Source of the DNA: Siphonodentalium dalli | Taxonomy: Eukaryota; Mollusca; Scaphopoda; Gadilida; Siphonodentaliidae | Length of the DNA stretch: 64,000 nucleotides | Assembly (NCBI GenBank): GCA_032622095.1 | Contig: CP136061.1 | Location: forward strand, 96,717,345 to 96,781,344 | Direction of reading: 5' to 3' | Shown: positions 32,700 through 44,200 of the stretch, one piece after another | Position numbering within the stretch: the first letter of the stretch is position 1 | How the letters are laid out: every line of letters begins with the position of its first letter | Notes under the pieces: model-generated | Database searches by the model: none | What the model saw: the letters and a program-made list of their open reading frames with translations, nothing else | Told to the model about the DNA's origin: nothing | Translations under genes and position numbers: made by a program

Positions 32700-34370
32700 A
32701 TATATATGTTCATTGATACTATTTGGAAATAGTTTTAGTCATGATCTTTGTATCATTAACGGCAACAGAAGTAAATTTGTTTACATGGTTAGCACGCTAT
32801 TTGTGCATTGACCTGTGGACATTGGTACTGGTGCATCCTTATCGGGAAAATTATCAATCGAGACAGAAGCCAAGGCCTTAAAAACTTGGAACGTAGATCG
32901 AATTGTTTCGTTACTCATGAACACAACAGCGACAAATGACCCCTTTTTTATAAAAACAAAACAATATAGAGCGTGAATTGTTAGTCTATTCCGCATAAGA
33001 TAAAATTAAGAACGTTGTATGCGGAACATTCAAACATCTAATAACTTCATGACAAGGGAAAACATTTGACAATAACATGCTGTTTATGCCATATTTCTGA
33101 TTGGTATAAGAACAAGCTATGTCTGTGTTTTACTATTCTTTCCGTTTATGGCGGTTTTTGACGGAGCTGAATATTTTAACAGCATACCCACCGCCAACGC
33201 CGCCTGTATCGTTAAATGAACTTATCCGTTTAAAAGAAGAGAGAATTTTGTTAAAAGCAGCAACGTGCCATTGTTCAAGTAATTGACATGTATGACATGT
33301 ATATCGTATCGTAGCGGAATATAGATTTCCCCTACTTTAATACATAGTCCACGAACAAAGCCGTATAGTCCAATGCACTTTCCAATTTACGAGAACAAAA
33401 TGTATAACATAAAACTAATTGCAACATAATGTTTCGTAGCAGGAATAAGTACACTTACCCATTATAAACAACATACTAAATTCACACAAAATCAATAAAA
33501 GGTAATTTGGCGAAATAAAATACTTCAAGGGTGGGTATTTAATAAAACTTTGATTTATTGTTTATTTGCAAAGCCAACATTTAAGCTGGAACATAGCCAA
33601 ACATATATACATATATATAAACAATTTATACAAGCAATGTATACGTTAACAATTATCATAAATATTTCCATAACAAATTCACCATAATATTATAACAAGA
33701 CACAACACGTACAATGCATTAACAAGCACCTTGCATAATTATGCTATTTCCAAGTTAGGGGTGTGTCGCACTAGATAGATATAAATATACGTTTCATCTA
33801 TATCTGATAGTATCTAAAGTAATCTTTTTCAATGCCAATTTAAAAAGTATGCTCAGTCTTCTCAGAACGCTCATGTTTTCAAGAGAAGGTATTTATTGCG
33901 GTTCGGATTATCACAATAACCGATTTAGTAACTTTCTCACTAGATTGTGCACAAAATATATTACTTTATGCATACATATTCATAAACAAAGTGTGTGTTC
34001 CATTGCATGGACTTATTATATTAGCCAAAATTCCCTTTGACATAGCTCCGAAATTTGGAGGAATATAAATGGAACAAAAACTCGACGAATCTCGGAATGG
34101 TTTTCTGTTCTGTAATCAGGATTGTAAAATATACAAAATGTGTATAAAATGATAGGACTATATAGGTCGATAAATACACCAAATACCAATACACTCAAGA
34201 AACATAGTAATTCATTGAATTTTAAGAGCAGTTTCCGATTTTGTTTTACAAATAAATCAGATCTTTGTTTTGTCAAACCACATAAAGAGACTGACAGAAA
34301 AGTAGGGTTTTTCTTATTGTGGTGATAGATTCCATTACATCTCTAAGACTCGACAGTAAGAGTCCCCCTC
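32700..34370. other. No gene recognised
   Basis: AT-rich DNA. The minus-strand ORF at 32781-32996 and both ORFs around 34016-34325 show no domain, splice context or repeat relationship that would support a gene. Confidence 0.4.
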
Positions 34371-34374
34371 TATA

Positions 34375-34586
34375 CAGTAATGCTCAAAATAATCGACTCC
34401 TTAACCAGAGCAGAATTATGGGTAACTGTTCAGGATTTAGTCGGAAATATGGCTTGTTGCCATTCATCTGAAAGCTCCCAATGAGAGCTTTCCGATGAAT
34501 AGCAACAAGCCATATTTCCGACTAAATCCTGAAAAGTTACCCATAATTCTGCTCTGGTTAATGTTCGATTATTTAGAGCATCACTG
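34375..34586. mobile_element. Mariner-type palindromic MITE, copy c
   Basis: TA flanks at 34373-34374 and 34587-34588. CAGTAATGCTCAAAATAATC pairs with the complementary right end. The arms are nearly identical (AGAATTATGGGTAACT, GGATTTAGTCGGAAATATGG), with AAAGCTCCCAATGAGAGCTTT at the centre. Confidence 0.9.
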
Positions 34587-34904
34587 TAGTTCTCAGTGGA
34601 GACTAATTACACTAGCGTTCTTTGCTGTGAGCGTTTCATTGGACGCCAGTTTAACCTTCACTAGGCCAGGTTACAATATCCAAAGTGTTACACTTCCCTG
34701 ACAGGTTTGTATTCCGTGACATGTCTGTTTATAAAATGTTCTCACAAATTGTTTGTCTTAAAGATACCCTGTCAAATTTTACCCTATATTAGTCAACATT
34801 CTCTATTTTAATTTTGAATTTACTAAGCAAAATAAAAAGGAAAAATACTCACAAGCAACTTCATGCACAAAGGTAGCAAAGATGCACACTGGAATCCATT
34901 ATTT

Positions 34905-35305
34905 AAAGATGCATTATCCGAATTAACGTTCCTAAATTACTATTTATTTTTGGTTCGGGGGTAAACAATATTTAATTCGAGTCGATGAATCCATCCAACA
35001 AATCTCGGAGTGATCAGATATCGAATTTTTGAAGTTTGCTATTTCTCGAGATATTTGTGGCCCAGAAACACGTCGTCAAACGGACGATCTCCGACAAAAT
35101 TGTGGATGAAGATGGAATACTCCAAAATCAAGTGGTAATATGGCAAAATTTCGTGATATTCAAGTGATAATGGTTAGCATTATTATGTTGCAATTAATCG
35201 ATTCTGATAACTGAAGCGTATTTTGAAGAAATGTTGTTGTTGTTGTTGTTGTTGTATCTTGATGATAAGGGGTCCGTCTGATCGGATTGAGTACCTTTAA
35301 CGTTG
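34905..35305. mobile_element. Diverged AAGGTACTC-family MITE
   Basis: AAATTACTATTT, GGTTCGGGGGTAAACAATAT, GTGATCAGATATCGAATTTT, GTGGATGAAGATGGAATACT and the end CTGATCGGATTGAGTACCTT align with 50757-51173. The left end has decayed. A (TTG)n run (35232-35255) lies inside. Confidence 0.75.
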
Positions 35306-35395
35306 ACAACAAGTACAAAAGATCACGATTCATCGCTCTTTAATATCTTCCGCTTTTTAGCGACGGTGAGCACGGAGTCATGGGCGCTATTCCAA

Positions 35396-35762
35396 CATAT
35401 CCTCGTGAAAATACGCACATAGTCGACCTATATTGTGAAATAGGTACATAATGTGATTATTTGATTCTTAAATAAGCATATAAAGGACTCGTGACCATTA
35501 TTTCGTTTTATGGCGCGGGCCACAGTGAAAACACATGTTAAAGAGCGTACACCTGAAAAGTCGTGAGTTAGCTTATTTGTCATTGTCCGCACATAATCTG
35601 CTTAGAATATTATCATTATGAGTCGATAATGTGACAAAAACGCTCTTATTTTCAGCACATAATGACTCAAAATTATATTATGCGATTCTAAGCAGGTTTT
35701 CTACCTACACCCAGTTCTATTATAAGCAGATAATGTGCGGGTTTTCGGGAGAACAGGCTGGC
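35396..35762 (+). repeat. R1 dispersed repeat, full copy
   Basis: CATATCCTCGTGAAAATACG to GTGCGGGTTTTCGGGAGAAC. It contains the intact GAAAACACATGTTAAAGAGC that serves as an empty site for the foldback insertion in the 52.5-kb copy. Confidence 0.82.
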
Positions 35763-35847
35763 TCTTCATCTCTTCGGTGGAATAATTGCTGAAAAAACTT
35801 CAAAACGTGTTTAAACTTCCTCTTTTGAAAGTCGATACCTGGCCATC

Positions 35848-36272
35848 AAAACCTCATATTAAATTAATGGGCTCATGGGTCCGATCTAATTAAACCTCAT
35901 ATTAAATTAATGGACTCATGGGTCCGATCTAATTAAACCTCATATTAAATTAATGGGCTCATGGGTCCGATCTAATTATAAACTGAACTCCATATTAAAT
36001 TAATGGGCTCATGAGTCCTATCTAATTATAAACTGAACCTCATATTAAATTAATGGGCTCATGGGTGCGATCTAATTATAAACTGAACCTCATATTAAAT
36101 TAATGGGCTCATGGGTCCGATCTAATTAAACCTCATATTAAATTAATAGACTCATGGGTGCGATCTAATTAAACCTCATAATAAATTAATGGGCTCATGG
36201 GTCCGATCTAATTATAAACTGAACTTCATATTAAATTAATGGGCTCATGGGTCCGATCTAATTATAAACTGG
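35848..36272 (+). repeat. Compound minisatellite, 9 copies of 43 or about 51 bp
   Basis: The unit CCTCATATTAAATTAATGGG + CTCATGGGTCCGATCTAATTAAA repeats at 43-bp spacing (35851, 35894, 35937). Later units carry an 8-9 bp extension, ATAAACTGA, giving about 51 bp. Two unit lengths alternate within one array. Confidence 0.92.
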
Positions 36273-36419
36273 TATTGAAGACGTATATATAGATGGCGCT
36301 TTTTTGGTGACAAATCGGATATGACATCATTAGTATTTTGATATCTGGAATGTGACCAAAACGAGCATTACTATAATGAACATGTTATACTAATAGTATA
36401 AACATATTTTTATTTTCAA

Positions 36420-37100
36420 ATCCAAAAAATTACACAATATACAGATGACACATATATACAAAGTGAAAGAGTTAATGTATGGAAACAAGGATCAGACAAC
36501 AAGCCCGAGAGCTTATATGAAGTCTTCTCCTCTTTGGCGACATGCTCCCTTCCCCAATAAGTGAGAGAGGGGTATCGATCAGACGGGCAGAGATTGAAAT
36601 AATGGTTTTAGGAGAAATGGATATATATAGCTAAATGTGAGTTTTGGATGGAAAAACAGGGAGAAGATAGTGTTAGGGATAGCAGGAGGCAGAGGGTGAG
36701 AGAGAGAGAGAGGGGTGAGAAAGTAGAAGACATGAGGGGGAGATGAACCGTGAAATGATGAGAGTGGGGGGGAGTTTTCAAAAATTGAGTTGTTGCGTGA
36801 TTAAAATTATGCTCGTCTATAGTAAGTAATATGCATGCGTCAGGCGCCATTTGAGGGGTTCAATCACAGAGGCTGTTAACTGGTTACATCCATCAAAAAG
36901 TAACTAAACAAACTCAATTTTACTAATAATCAACCTAGTGACAATTTATATATAGTATAAGCATACGTGTTTCCACTTGGGGTCCGCGTGTTGTTTGTTT
37001 ATTATGTTAGTATTTACGAATGAAATAACTTGTTTGTCCTATATTGTATGGCAATCACACAGTGCATTCGTAACAGATCTAATTAAATGACAACACTGCC
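36420..37100. other. No gene; purine-rich stretch
   Basis: 36640-36775 is GA-rich on the + strand, with a (GA)n core at 36697-36714, which explains the 80-codon minus ORF rich in Leu, Ser and Pro. The rest shows nothing recognisable. Confidence 0.6.
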
Positions 37101-38059
37101 CAGGTAACCGAAAAACGAATAGGTGTTTATAGGTTGAGCAAACGAATATCAAAGTTTAAAGTCCAGCTAGGTCGCCGGCGTAGTATATATATAACCGTGT
37201 AACCACCACGTGTATACCCTTTCTACTTTGCTCATTGGCACCGATGCGGACGCTGGCGAATAACGAACCAATGTAGTTAAATAGCACCATTCCTCCTCCT
37301 ACACCGGTGAAATAAATCGAACACGATACAAGGATCTGAATCATTGTTCCATTGATTTACGACCGAATGCACGAGAGAGGTCCATTGACGGACGGATTCT
37401 GACGGATAACGACTCTTTGCCCGGTAAGTGTTTCGATAATGTTATCGCGTACTTAATCAAACTCATCGTGTCACTTGTTGGTGTTGAGAGGTTGTTTAAT
37501 CATCAAGATGGTTGGATGACCATCTTCAAACGAAATACGGCTCTAGTGTCAATACCAGTTTGGATCTTCATTGCACACCCATCAGCTGCTTCCATTTGTT
37601 AAGTGTTTGCAAAATACCGCTAAATGCAAAATATTTCAAAAGTTTCAATAAAAATATTTGCCCTGCCCTTGGACAATACAAACCGATTCCGTTGACAACG
37701 TCGTTGAAAAAGTCAACTATGTCTTAAATAAGTTACGATATATTTATAATATACATGTATAGCTTACATAAATCACACGTTTGTTCAATCAACTGCAGCG
37801 ATATCGATCTCAATTTCTGTATTTTACAATCATAAGAGTGTGCAATAAACAGAATAATAACACAGTTATGTGAACATGTTAACGTTATTGCCCTTGTTTG
37901 TCGTGCCGCGAGGTGAAATCGAAACTTTGGTTATAGTTTTACCATTGCGTCCATTTGTGGACCAATTTAATTTCCAACAAAGGAATTACCCATATTTTGC
38001 TGCTGTCCAAATGCATATCCTATCCGCATTGCGATTTGGCGACGAAATAGTTAACTGCA

Positions 38060-38515
38060 ATTAAAGCCACATGGCGGTTTGCGCTCCTAAATACACCTAA
38101 TAATATTCGCTTTTGAATTTTTTCCGGTATCGAAATAGGTCGATAAATACTTGAACTACCTTTCTACGAGCATTATGTGTCCCAGAAAGACGCATTGAAG
38201 TTATACACAATACAGCTTTGAACAGGATGTTTGGGTCCCAAACAAAAACAGCCATTTGCATGACATGGAATAGAAAAGAGCATTCCTTGTTAGTCTATTC
38301 CCGATATGGTAGAAATAACGAGCGTTTGTTTCACTTCTGTGCGAAATTTTGAAAACAGCTGGAAAATGGCTTTGACCATAGCATGTATTTATCAGAGCAT
38401 GTGAGGTCAATATATCAAAATTACATCAACAGTTCGTGTATTTTCAACATATACCTCCTTCCAAATTACGTAGACAAAATGTGGAAGCTCGAATGAGCCA
38501 TGTCCGTTTAACTAA
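38060..38515 (+). repeat. R2 dispersed repeat, copy 2
   Basis: TTAAAGCCACATGGCGGTTT, TTCGCTTTTGAATTTT, CGGTATCGAAATAGGTCGAT, CCGATATGGTAGAAATAA, GTGCGAAATTTTGAAAACAG and CTTCCAAATTACGTAGACAA align with 3525-4205 in the same orientation. Confidence 0.78.
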
Positions 38516-38696
38516 CTCCGCCGTATAAACTTAAACCATATATTACTATACATGTACTCAACACAATCATGCCGATCATTGTGTTGGTTGATTATTTGTG
38601 TGTAATGTATATGCAATGAAATATGAAAAACATCAACCTATCTCCAATCCGAGTTGACACATTAAATTGCTATTTGTCCGTTTATATCTCCGTTTA

Positions 38697-39280
38697 TATC
38701 TCCCGCCATATCAAATCCAGTCGTAAGACGGGATTTTTTTACCCTGTGCCAATGCATTCTCTTATATATGCGAGTCGACCATAGGTCGCCTCGCATATAT
38801 AAGAGAATGCATTGGCCTAACAATTTTTATAATTGTTTCTTGTATTCTTTAACAATTTTATAATTTGACCCATACAGAGCCCCAGACAAACATGAGCAGA
38901 CGACACTCTTCTATATGCTTCTATATAGGATAGGATAGGATAGGATATTTTATTTGCAATACACATATCTATTACATTATAGTGGCGAAAATTATGTCGA
39001 ATATTGTGGGGGATGGCATAGACTGACAAGACTGTCTTCCTGCCATCCCTGCCATTCTATATATGTGTGGGGATCCCTGCAGGGTAATGGATGTTTTTTA
39101 TTTTATGTCCTAAAAAATGTAAGAAACATTTATTTTTAAAAAATGATAAAAAATTGTTAGGCCGATGCATTCTCTTATATATGCGAGGCGACCTATGGTC
39201 GACTCGCATATATAAGAGAATGCATTGGCACAGGGTAAAAAAATCCAGACTTACGACTGGATTTGATATGGCGGGTCACA
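38697..39280. mobile_element. TA-type foldback element with a small retro-insert
   Basis: Right end TGTGACCCGCC (complement, ending 39280) with TA at 39281-39282. The left TGTGA is eroded to TCTCCCGCCATATCAAATCC. Hairpin modules at 38748-38817 and 39165-39228. A 127-bp insert (38928-39054) with a 9-bp duplication interrupts the centre. The stretch around 38872 gives the LINE-free reference for the 24.5-kb copy. Confidence 0.9.
38928..39054 (-). mobile_element. Short retroposed insert with (TATCC)n tail
   Basis: The duplication TTCTATATA at 38919-38927 and 39055-39063 bounds 127 bp. Read on the minus strand it ends in ...AATAAAATATCCTATCCTATC, a pentamer tail instead of poly-A. Together with the flanking duplication this looks like a severely 5'-truncated LINE or a short SINE. 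No coding capacity. Confidence 0.8.
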
Positions 39281-39349
39281 TATGACGTTGGTGAGATTTT
39301 GCACTCTTAAGATATTGACTTCAAAATGAGGCATTTCAACAGGCTTTTA

Positions 39350-39670
39350 AAGGTATATTATGGACTTGTTCGGGTGCCTTTAACTGATCTGTTAGTATTC
39401 AGGTGCTATGCCAACTGGAGGAATATAGTATTCTACTAACATCGCAGCAAATCAACCCTACTACTCCATAGAACACATCGTCGAAAATACGCTCAATTGT
39501 AAATATTTTCATCTCGATTCGGGACGCAACTATTAGCGATAAACTAACGAAAACGATTTCGCCATCAAGATTCACTGCATGTAATTAATATATAAGAATG
39601 ACGGTGTGGGTTGTCAATTTGGATATATTATTTGTAAAAATAACTACTTTGAACAAGATTATTCTCCATT
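39350..39670 (-). repeat. R3 dispersed repeat, copy 2
   Basis: Inverse of 10940-11275 and 60770-61095: GTTCGGGTGCC, CTGTTAGTATTCAGGTGCTA, ACTCCATAGAACACATCG, ATCTCGATTCGGGACGCAAC, GATAAACTAACGAAAACGAT, TTGAACAAGATTATTCTCCA. Confidence 0.82.
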
Positions 39671-39754
39671 TCTATTTTATCAACCTACCGCAGTGTTTCA
39701 CAACACTTTAAGACCTCGTCAGGAAAATCCAAACTATCGTCAATCATCTTTTCT

Positions 39755-39855
39755 CGATCTCGATAAATACTAAAGAGTTCGATCTCGATAAATACTAAAG
39801 AGTTCGATCTCGATAAATACTAAAGAGTTCGATCTCGATAAATACTAAAGAGTAA
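39755..39855. repeat. 24-bp tandem repeat, 4 copies
   Basis: GATCTCGATAAATACTAAAG + AGTT repeated at 24-bp spacing with almost no variation. Confidence 0.95.
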
Positions 39856-39904
39856 TCTTCCTAATATTCTTTTATAACTAGGGGGATTCGGGGTATATTG
39901 GAGA

Positions 39905-39952
39905 CATTCGTCCGTCCGTCCATCATTCCGTCCGTCCGTCCTTCCGTAACAA
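39905..39952. repeat. (GTCC)n-rich tract
   Basis: CGTCCGTCCGTCCATCATTC and CGTCCGTCCGTCCTTCCG. It resembles the GTCC runs attached to the dispersed repeats at 14.3, 43.96 and 59.6 kb. Confidence 0.85.
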
Positions 39953-40429
39953 ACATTTCACAACTCAGCTCAAGTATCGATAGTGTGACTGAATATACTA
40001 TCCATATATTCACGAGGCAGCAAGGAGGGGGCAATATCTAAATTAAACATGTTTCATCATTCATTCCTTCTTAAAGATGGTATATCTATTCACTGAACCG
40101 TGTGTATAGATTCGGGATGTAAAATAACAAATATGAGTCAGGGAAACCAGTTTATTGGAGTTACGAAATCACTATTTTTTTTATTGAATTATGTTCTATG
40201 AATTGGGGTAGTTTTCGAATAGTACTATATTTTAATTTAAAATTTATCTTTTAAAACACTTTTAAGTGAAATTTTTATTTTATTTCATTTATTTGTAACA
40301 CCAGATGTTTCTCACGTGTTTGTTGAGGAACAGCAGTGCTAATGTGCCTTCTAAACGAGTCTACTAGACATCCTTGTGTCGTAGGAAGTGGTGCTATGAA
40401 GAGATATACCAACTTTAAGCTATATGCGC

Positions 40430-41175
40430 CTTAGAAAATTACTGAACCTTCGCTAACAGTCAGTTTTGCGGGGGGATAAGCGGTTAGTGTACTCGTTCGA
40501 GCCCTCGCGTAGGCGTGTTGAATTATGTTGTTGGTGTGCACAATGTTCTGTTATCCCCGTCAGTTCGTCACTGCACCTTTTGATGGGTTCGCGCCTACAG
40601 TTAACCTTTCTGTCAGAGACACACTGATGTCTTTTCTAGTATCGACCAAAATCATTAACCGAGATCTCACCAGTTTGCAACGATTACGACCATCTGTATC
40701 AAGGACGCACAGTTTCGCCTCTTAGTTATTCTGTACTTGAATCATATTGAATTATATGTTCTTATCGCAGCTAGCAAAAGAGACAATTAACTTCTCTGTG
40801 TTATTGGTCGTCATTAGCAAGACAAAACAAAAAACTATTTGGGAATCGATCCAGCATTTGCACATAATAATGCGCCTGACGTTGGGAGGATTATGACGTG
40901 AATACTCAACTCGTTAGCGCACTCGTTTTATCCTGTGCCAGGAATTAGTCGTTAGTGGATACTTATAGTACTATTATTGCATCATCGCTCGCAGTCTTGA
41001 GGCTTCTTTTTGTATATGAATGATGGTGCACCGATGCGAGGTCATGCATACATTGTAGCTAAGTTATGTTTCTTCGAGACGGACTACCACATAACGTTCA
41101 GAAGTGAACAACATCAGAAGAGAAAGGACGCAAGATTTCACAACAAATTTTTATTTATCAAATTTTTATCCCCAG
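40430..41175 (+). promoter_or_regulatory. Upstream region of the phospholipase A2 gene
   Basis: No certain TATA box. A pyrimidine-rich stretch ending TTTTTATCCCCAG at 41175 is a plausible splice acceptor 25 nt before the start codon, so a 5' untranslated exon may lie upstream. At 40475-40515, TAAGCGGTTAGTGTACTCG and GTTCGAGCCC look like tRNA A- and B-box remnants but are too close together for a tRNA gene. Confidence 0.35.
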
Positions 41176-41200
41176 GACACAGTTAATTGATTACCTCAAA

Positions 41201-41267
41201 ATGGCTTTCATCTTGGAATCTCTTGCAAGAAACTTGGCAATCTTGTCTGCTTTCATCTTCATTTCAG
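41201..41267 (+). CDS. PLA2 exon 1: signal peptide
   Basis: Starts ATGGCTTTCATC and encodes MAFILESLARNLAILSAFIF, a charged then hydrophobic leader. The donor is CAG|GTGAGT at 41268. Ends with one base of a split Ala codon that is completed by CT of exon 2. Confidence 0.85.
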
Positions 41268-44200
41268 GTGAGTTTTAGGCTTGTCTGTTTTACCTGTCAA
41301 TATTTGGTCATAGTATCCCGGAAAATGTACTTACGAACAATTCACGTTGTAAATCTGGTGTGAATCAACGGATTTTGTTGTGCTTTTGTGAGGTGGTAGC
41401 GCAGTTTGGGAAAGGTATTGCGGGTGTTGTCCACTCATTTTAGTGCCGGAGTTATTGCCCTTGTTGGACATGCAAATTTGGGAATTGCGTGTCCACTCAA
41501 TATGGGATTCATCCATTGTGTTTTGATGCGGTGATAGCTTAGATTTGGGGAAAGGATACCCAGGTAATAATGGGTTTATCCATTTATTCCACACTCATTG
41601 TCCCGATGCACATGTATTCAACATAATTCTAGCAATTGAATATTTAATTAATAACGCCCGGCTGGAGTTGACTACGCCAATTTAGTGCACCCGATAGAGT
41701 GATGTAATTCCTAACGTGAAGCGGAGGTACCTATATATCACTACGAGGTGCACTAAATTTGCGTAGTCATCTACAAGACATGCTCTATTCATTATAATGT
41801 ATCGAACGTTTGTTATTCACTAAAATATCAGAAAGTAAACAAGGCCGGTTAGGCCTCTAGTTGCCCTACTGAGGCCTCTGGTATCATTTATGAGTCGCGC
41901 AATAAGAATAGACTAAGTTGATGTTCAAGATCAAATTGACAAGTTATACAGTGTTCAGTCACATAATAAATATTTCAAACTGGTATATTTGGATGGATTG
42001 ATCACAAAGAAGGAAAATTGATTACTTATTTGCTTACCATTTATACAAAAAAACAAACAAAAATAACGACACGAATTTCGATCCGGAATCCGAGCGACTT
42101 TTTGAGACAAAGTATAACTCAAACAATATAGTACTTTTAAACGCTTTACCATTAACAAATGTTCAACGACAAGCGCAAACCCGTGACGTCACATGTGATG
42201 GCTGTGGGTTGATGTATTTATTGAGATTATAAAAACTATTGTCTATTCCCTTTCACAATTCAGTTGAACAGGATGTCACACTGCTCATAAGTGCTATCAG
42301 TTATCTGTTTTATTCCACACCAATTGACATGATTCACGTGTATTCAACGTAATCCCAGCCATTGAGTACATATTATTGCATGCCACTACTGGACTACCAA
42401 GCCTGGTACTATTCTTGTTGACGTCGCCAAGAATGTTGACGTACATTACGTCAACGATCCACTTGCCCCGATCATTACTGGTTATTCGTCAGGCTTAAAT
42501 CACAATAAAGGTTGCTATAATATCAATGAAGGCGAGAGTCAGGTATATAACTTATCAGACTCAACGGTGTAGAATAAATAAAGAACGCAAATAATCTCGA
42601 ATCTGGTATCGAACTAGTTGCGGACGGCGCATAGTTCCATTTCATCGAATCTCACGAAATATATCCTTGGGCCATCCGCAACTCATTTGATAAAAATATT
42701 CTTGATTAAGATATGTTTGTTCTGTTCTGTCCATAATGAGTATCTGACGTCACTCATATCTGTTGTTAATCTGTTATTTCATTAATGAGGTGAACATCGT
42801 TAGATATCTCGATTTTCCGTTACGTTTTAACATAGGAATTGGGGAAAAACTTGTGATTAGTTGGCCAATCTGTTCTCGCATTTGTTACGCCACGGTCCGG
42901 TTCCTGGGATCAACATAAGTCGATAGATGCGCTAATTACTAATTAGGCCAGTACGAGTTTTCGAGAAAAACAAACTCATTCGACCCTGCACTCCGGGGCC
43001 CTCGATATTTCTTTCAATTTTCGTTTTCATTGACCAGTACGACACGCCTCACTGCTGTGCGATTTTATATACGGATTCCGCATGCAACATAAAGTCCAAT
43101 TCAAATGGTCGAAGTAAGAATAAAGAGCGTTCCTCGTTATTCTTTTCCTGATATGGTAGACATAAAGAGCTTTTTTCACTTCTGTGCGAAACATTTAAAA
43201 CAGATTGACATTAAATGTGATCCTCTGCTGGTATTTTACTATTTTTCACATCATATATGAATATATCGTGTATTGATCAACCTATCTTATCCCTCATTCC
43301 AAATTACGTAGACAAAATTTGGAAGTTCGAACGATTCATGTCCGTTTAAAGCCCGTTGCTGTTTTAAAGCCTGAAATTATGCTGGCTTTTGTTGCCCGGG
43401 TTATGTAGATCAGCATACATGTCCACAGGTCAGGCACATCACGAATTCAACTACTGTATATATATTTAACTACCAGTTGAAACAGGCTCCCTTTGGGAGA
43501 CTTATTTCAGCGAGTCCAGTGAATTCGGTCTGGGTGACATCCAATTTTGTAACTTTCGCTATAAACTGGGGACGTGTTATATTTATCACTTATCCATAAC
43601 CTCCATAAACCATACTTAAATCAATAAATTCGACGTGAAACCAACAGCGACTTCTGTGTCCAGATAGATAGATAGATAGTCCATGCGGTGACGTTTAGCG
43701 TAATTAGTCCCAGATAAATAAGAAGTATTTCATGGCGTAAATTTAATTACATATAAGTTCAAACTAAATCAACACAAACATCGATTTATCGTATGTAGCG
43801 TACGGATTACAAACAGAGGACAAGTCGGAAGTTACATGTCACTTTTGCGCAACAACAATACATTTGATTACACCTGGCACTATTTCCTGTTATACAATGC
43901 CCGTTGTATATCATTATTGTCCCCCGATAAATTTATTTTCGGGGAACAATAGAAACGGGCTCCGTCCGTCCATTACACTTTTGAGTACCTTCATGGTGTA
44001 ATCATCTCCTCCTACAGTTTTCATCATAGAGATTTGAAACTTCAGAATATTGTTGGCCATATATTGAAGATGTGCAACATGTATATAGATGACGGAAAAA
44101 ATATTTTTTGACAGAGTTATTAACCCTTTTCGACTTAGAAAATTTCAACATTTTTTATAATTTTCTGATTGAGGGTACCTTCATGGTGTAATTAACTCCT

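Noticed and set aside
36608-36850. 80-codon minus ORF rich in Leu and Ser
   Set aside because: Low-complexity translation of a GA-rich tract.
37156-37344. 62-codon minus ORF with hydrophobic, glycine-rich start
   Set aside because: Composition is protein-like, but no family is recognised and no good donor site lies at its end; too weak to call an exon.
40475-40515. tRNA gene (A- and B-box-like motifs)
   Set aside because: The boxes are too close for a tRNA fold; at best a SINE remnant.
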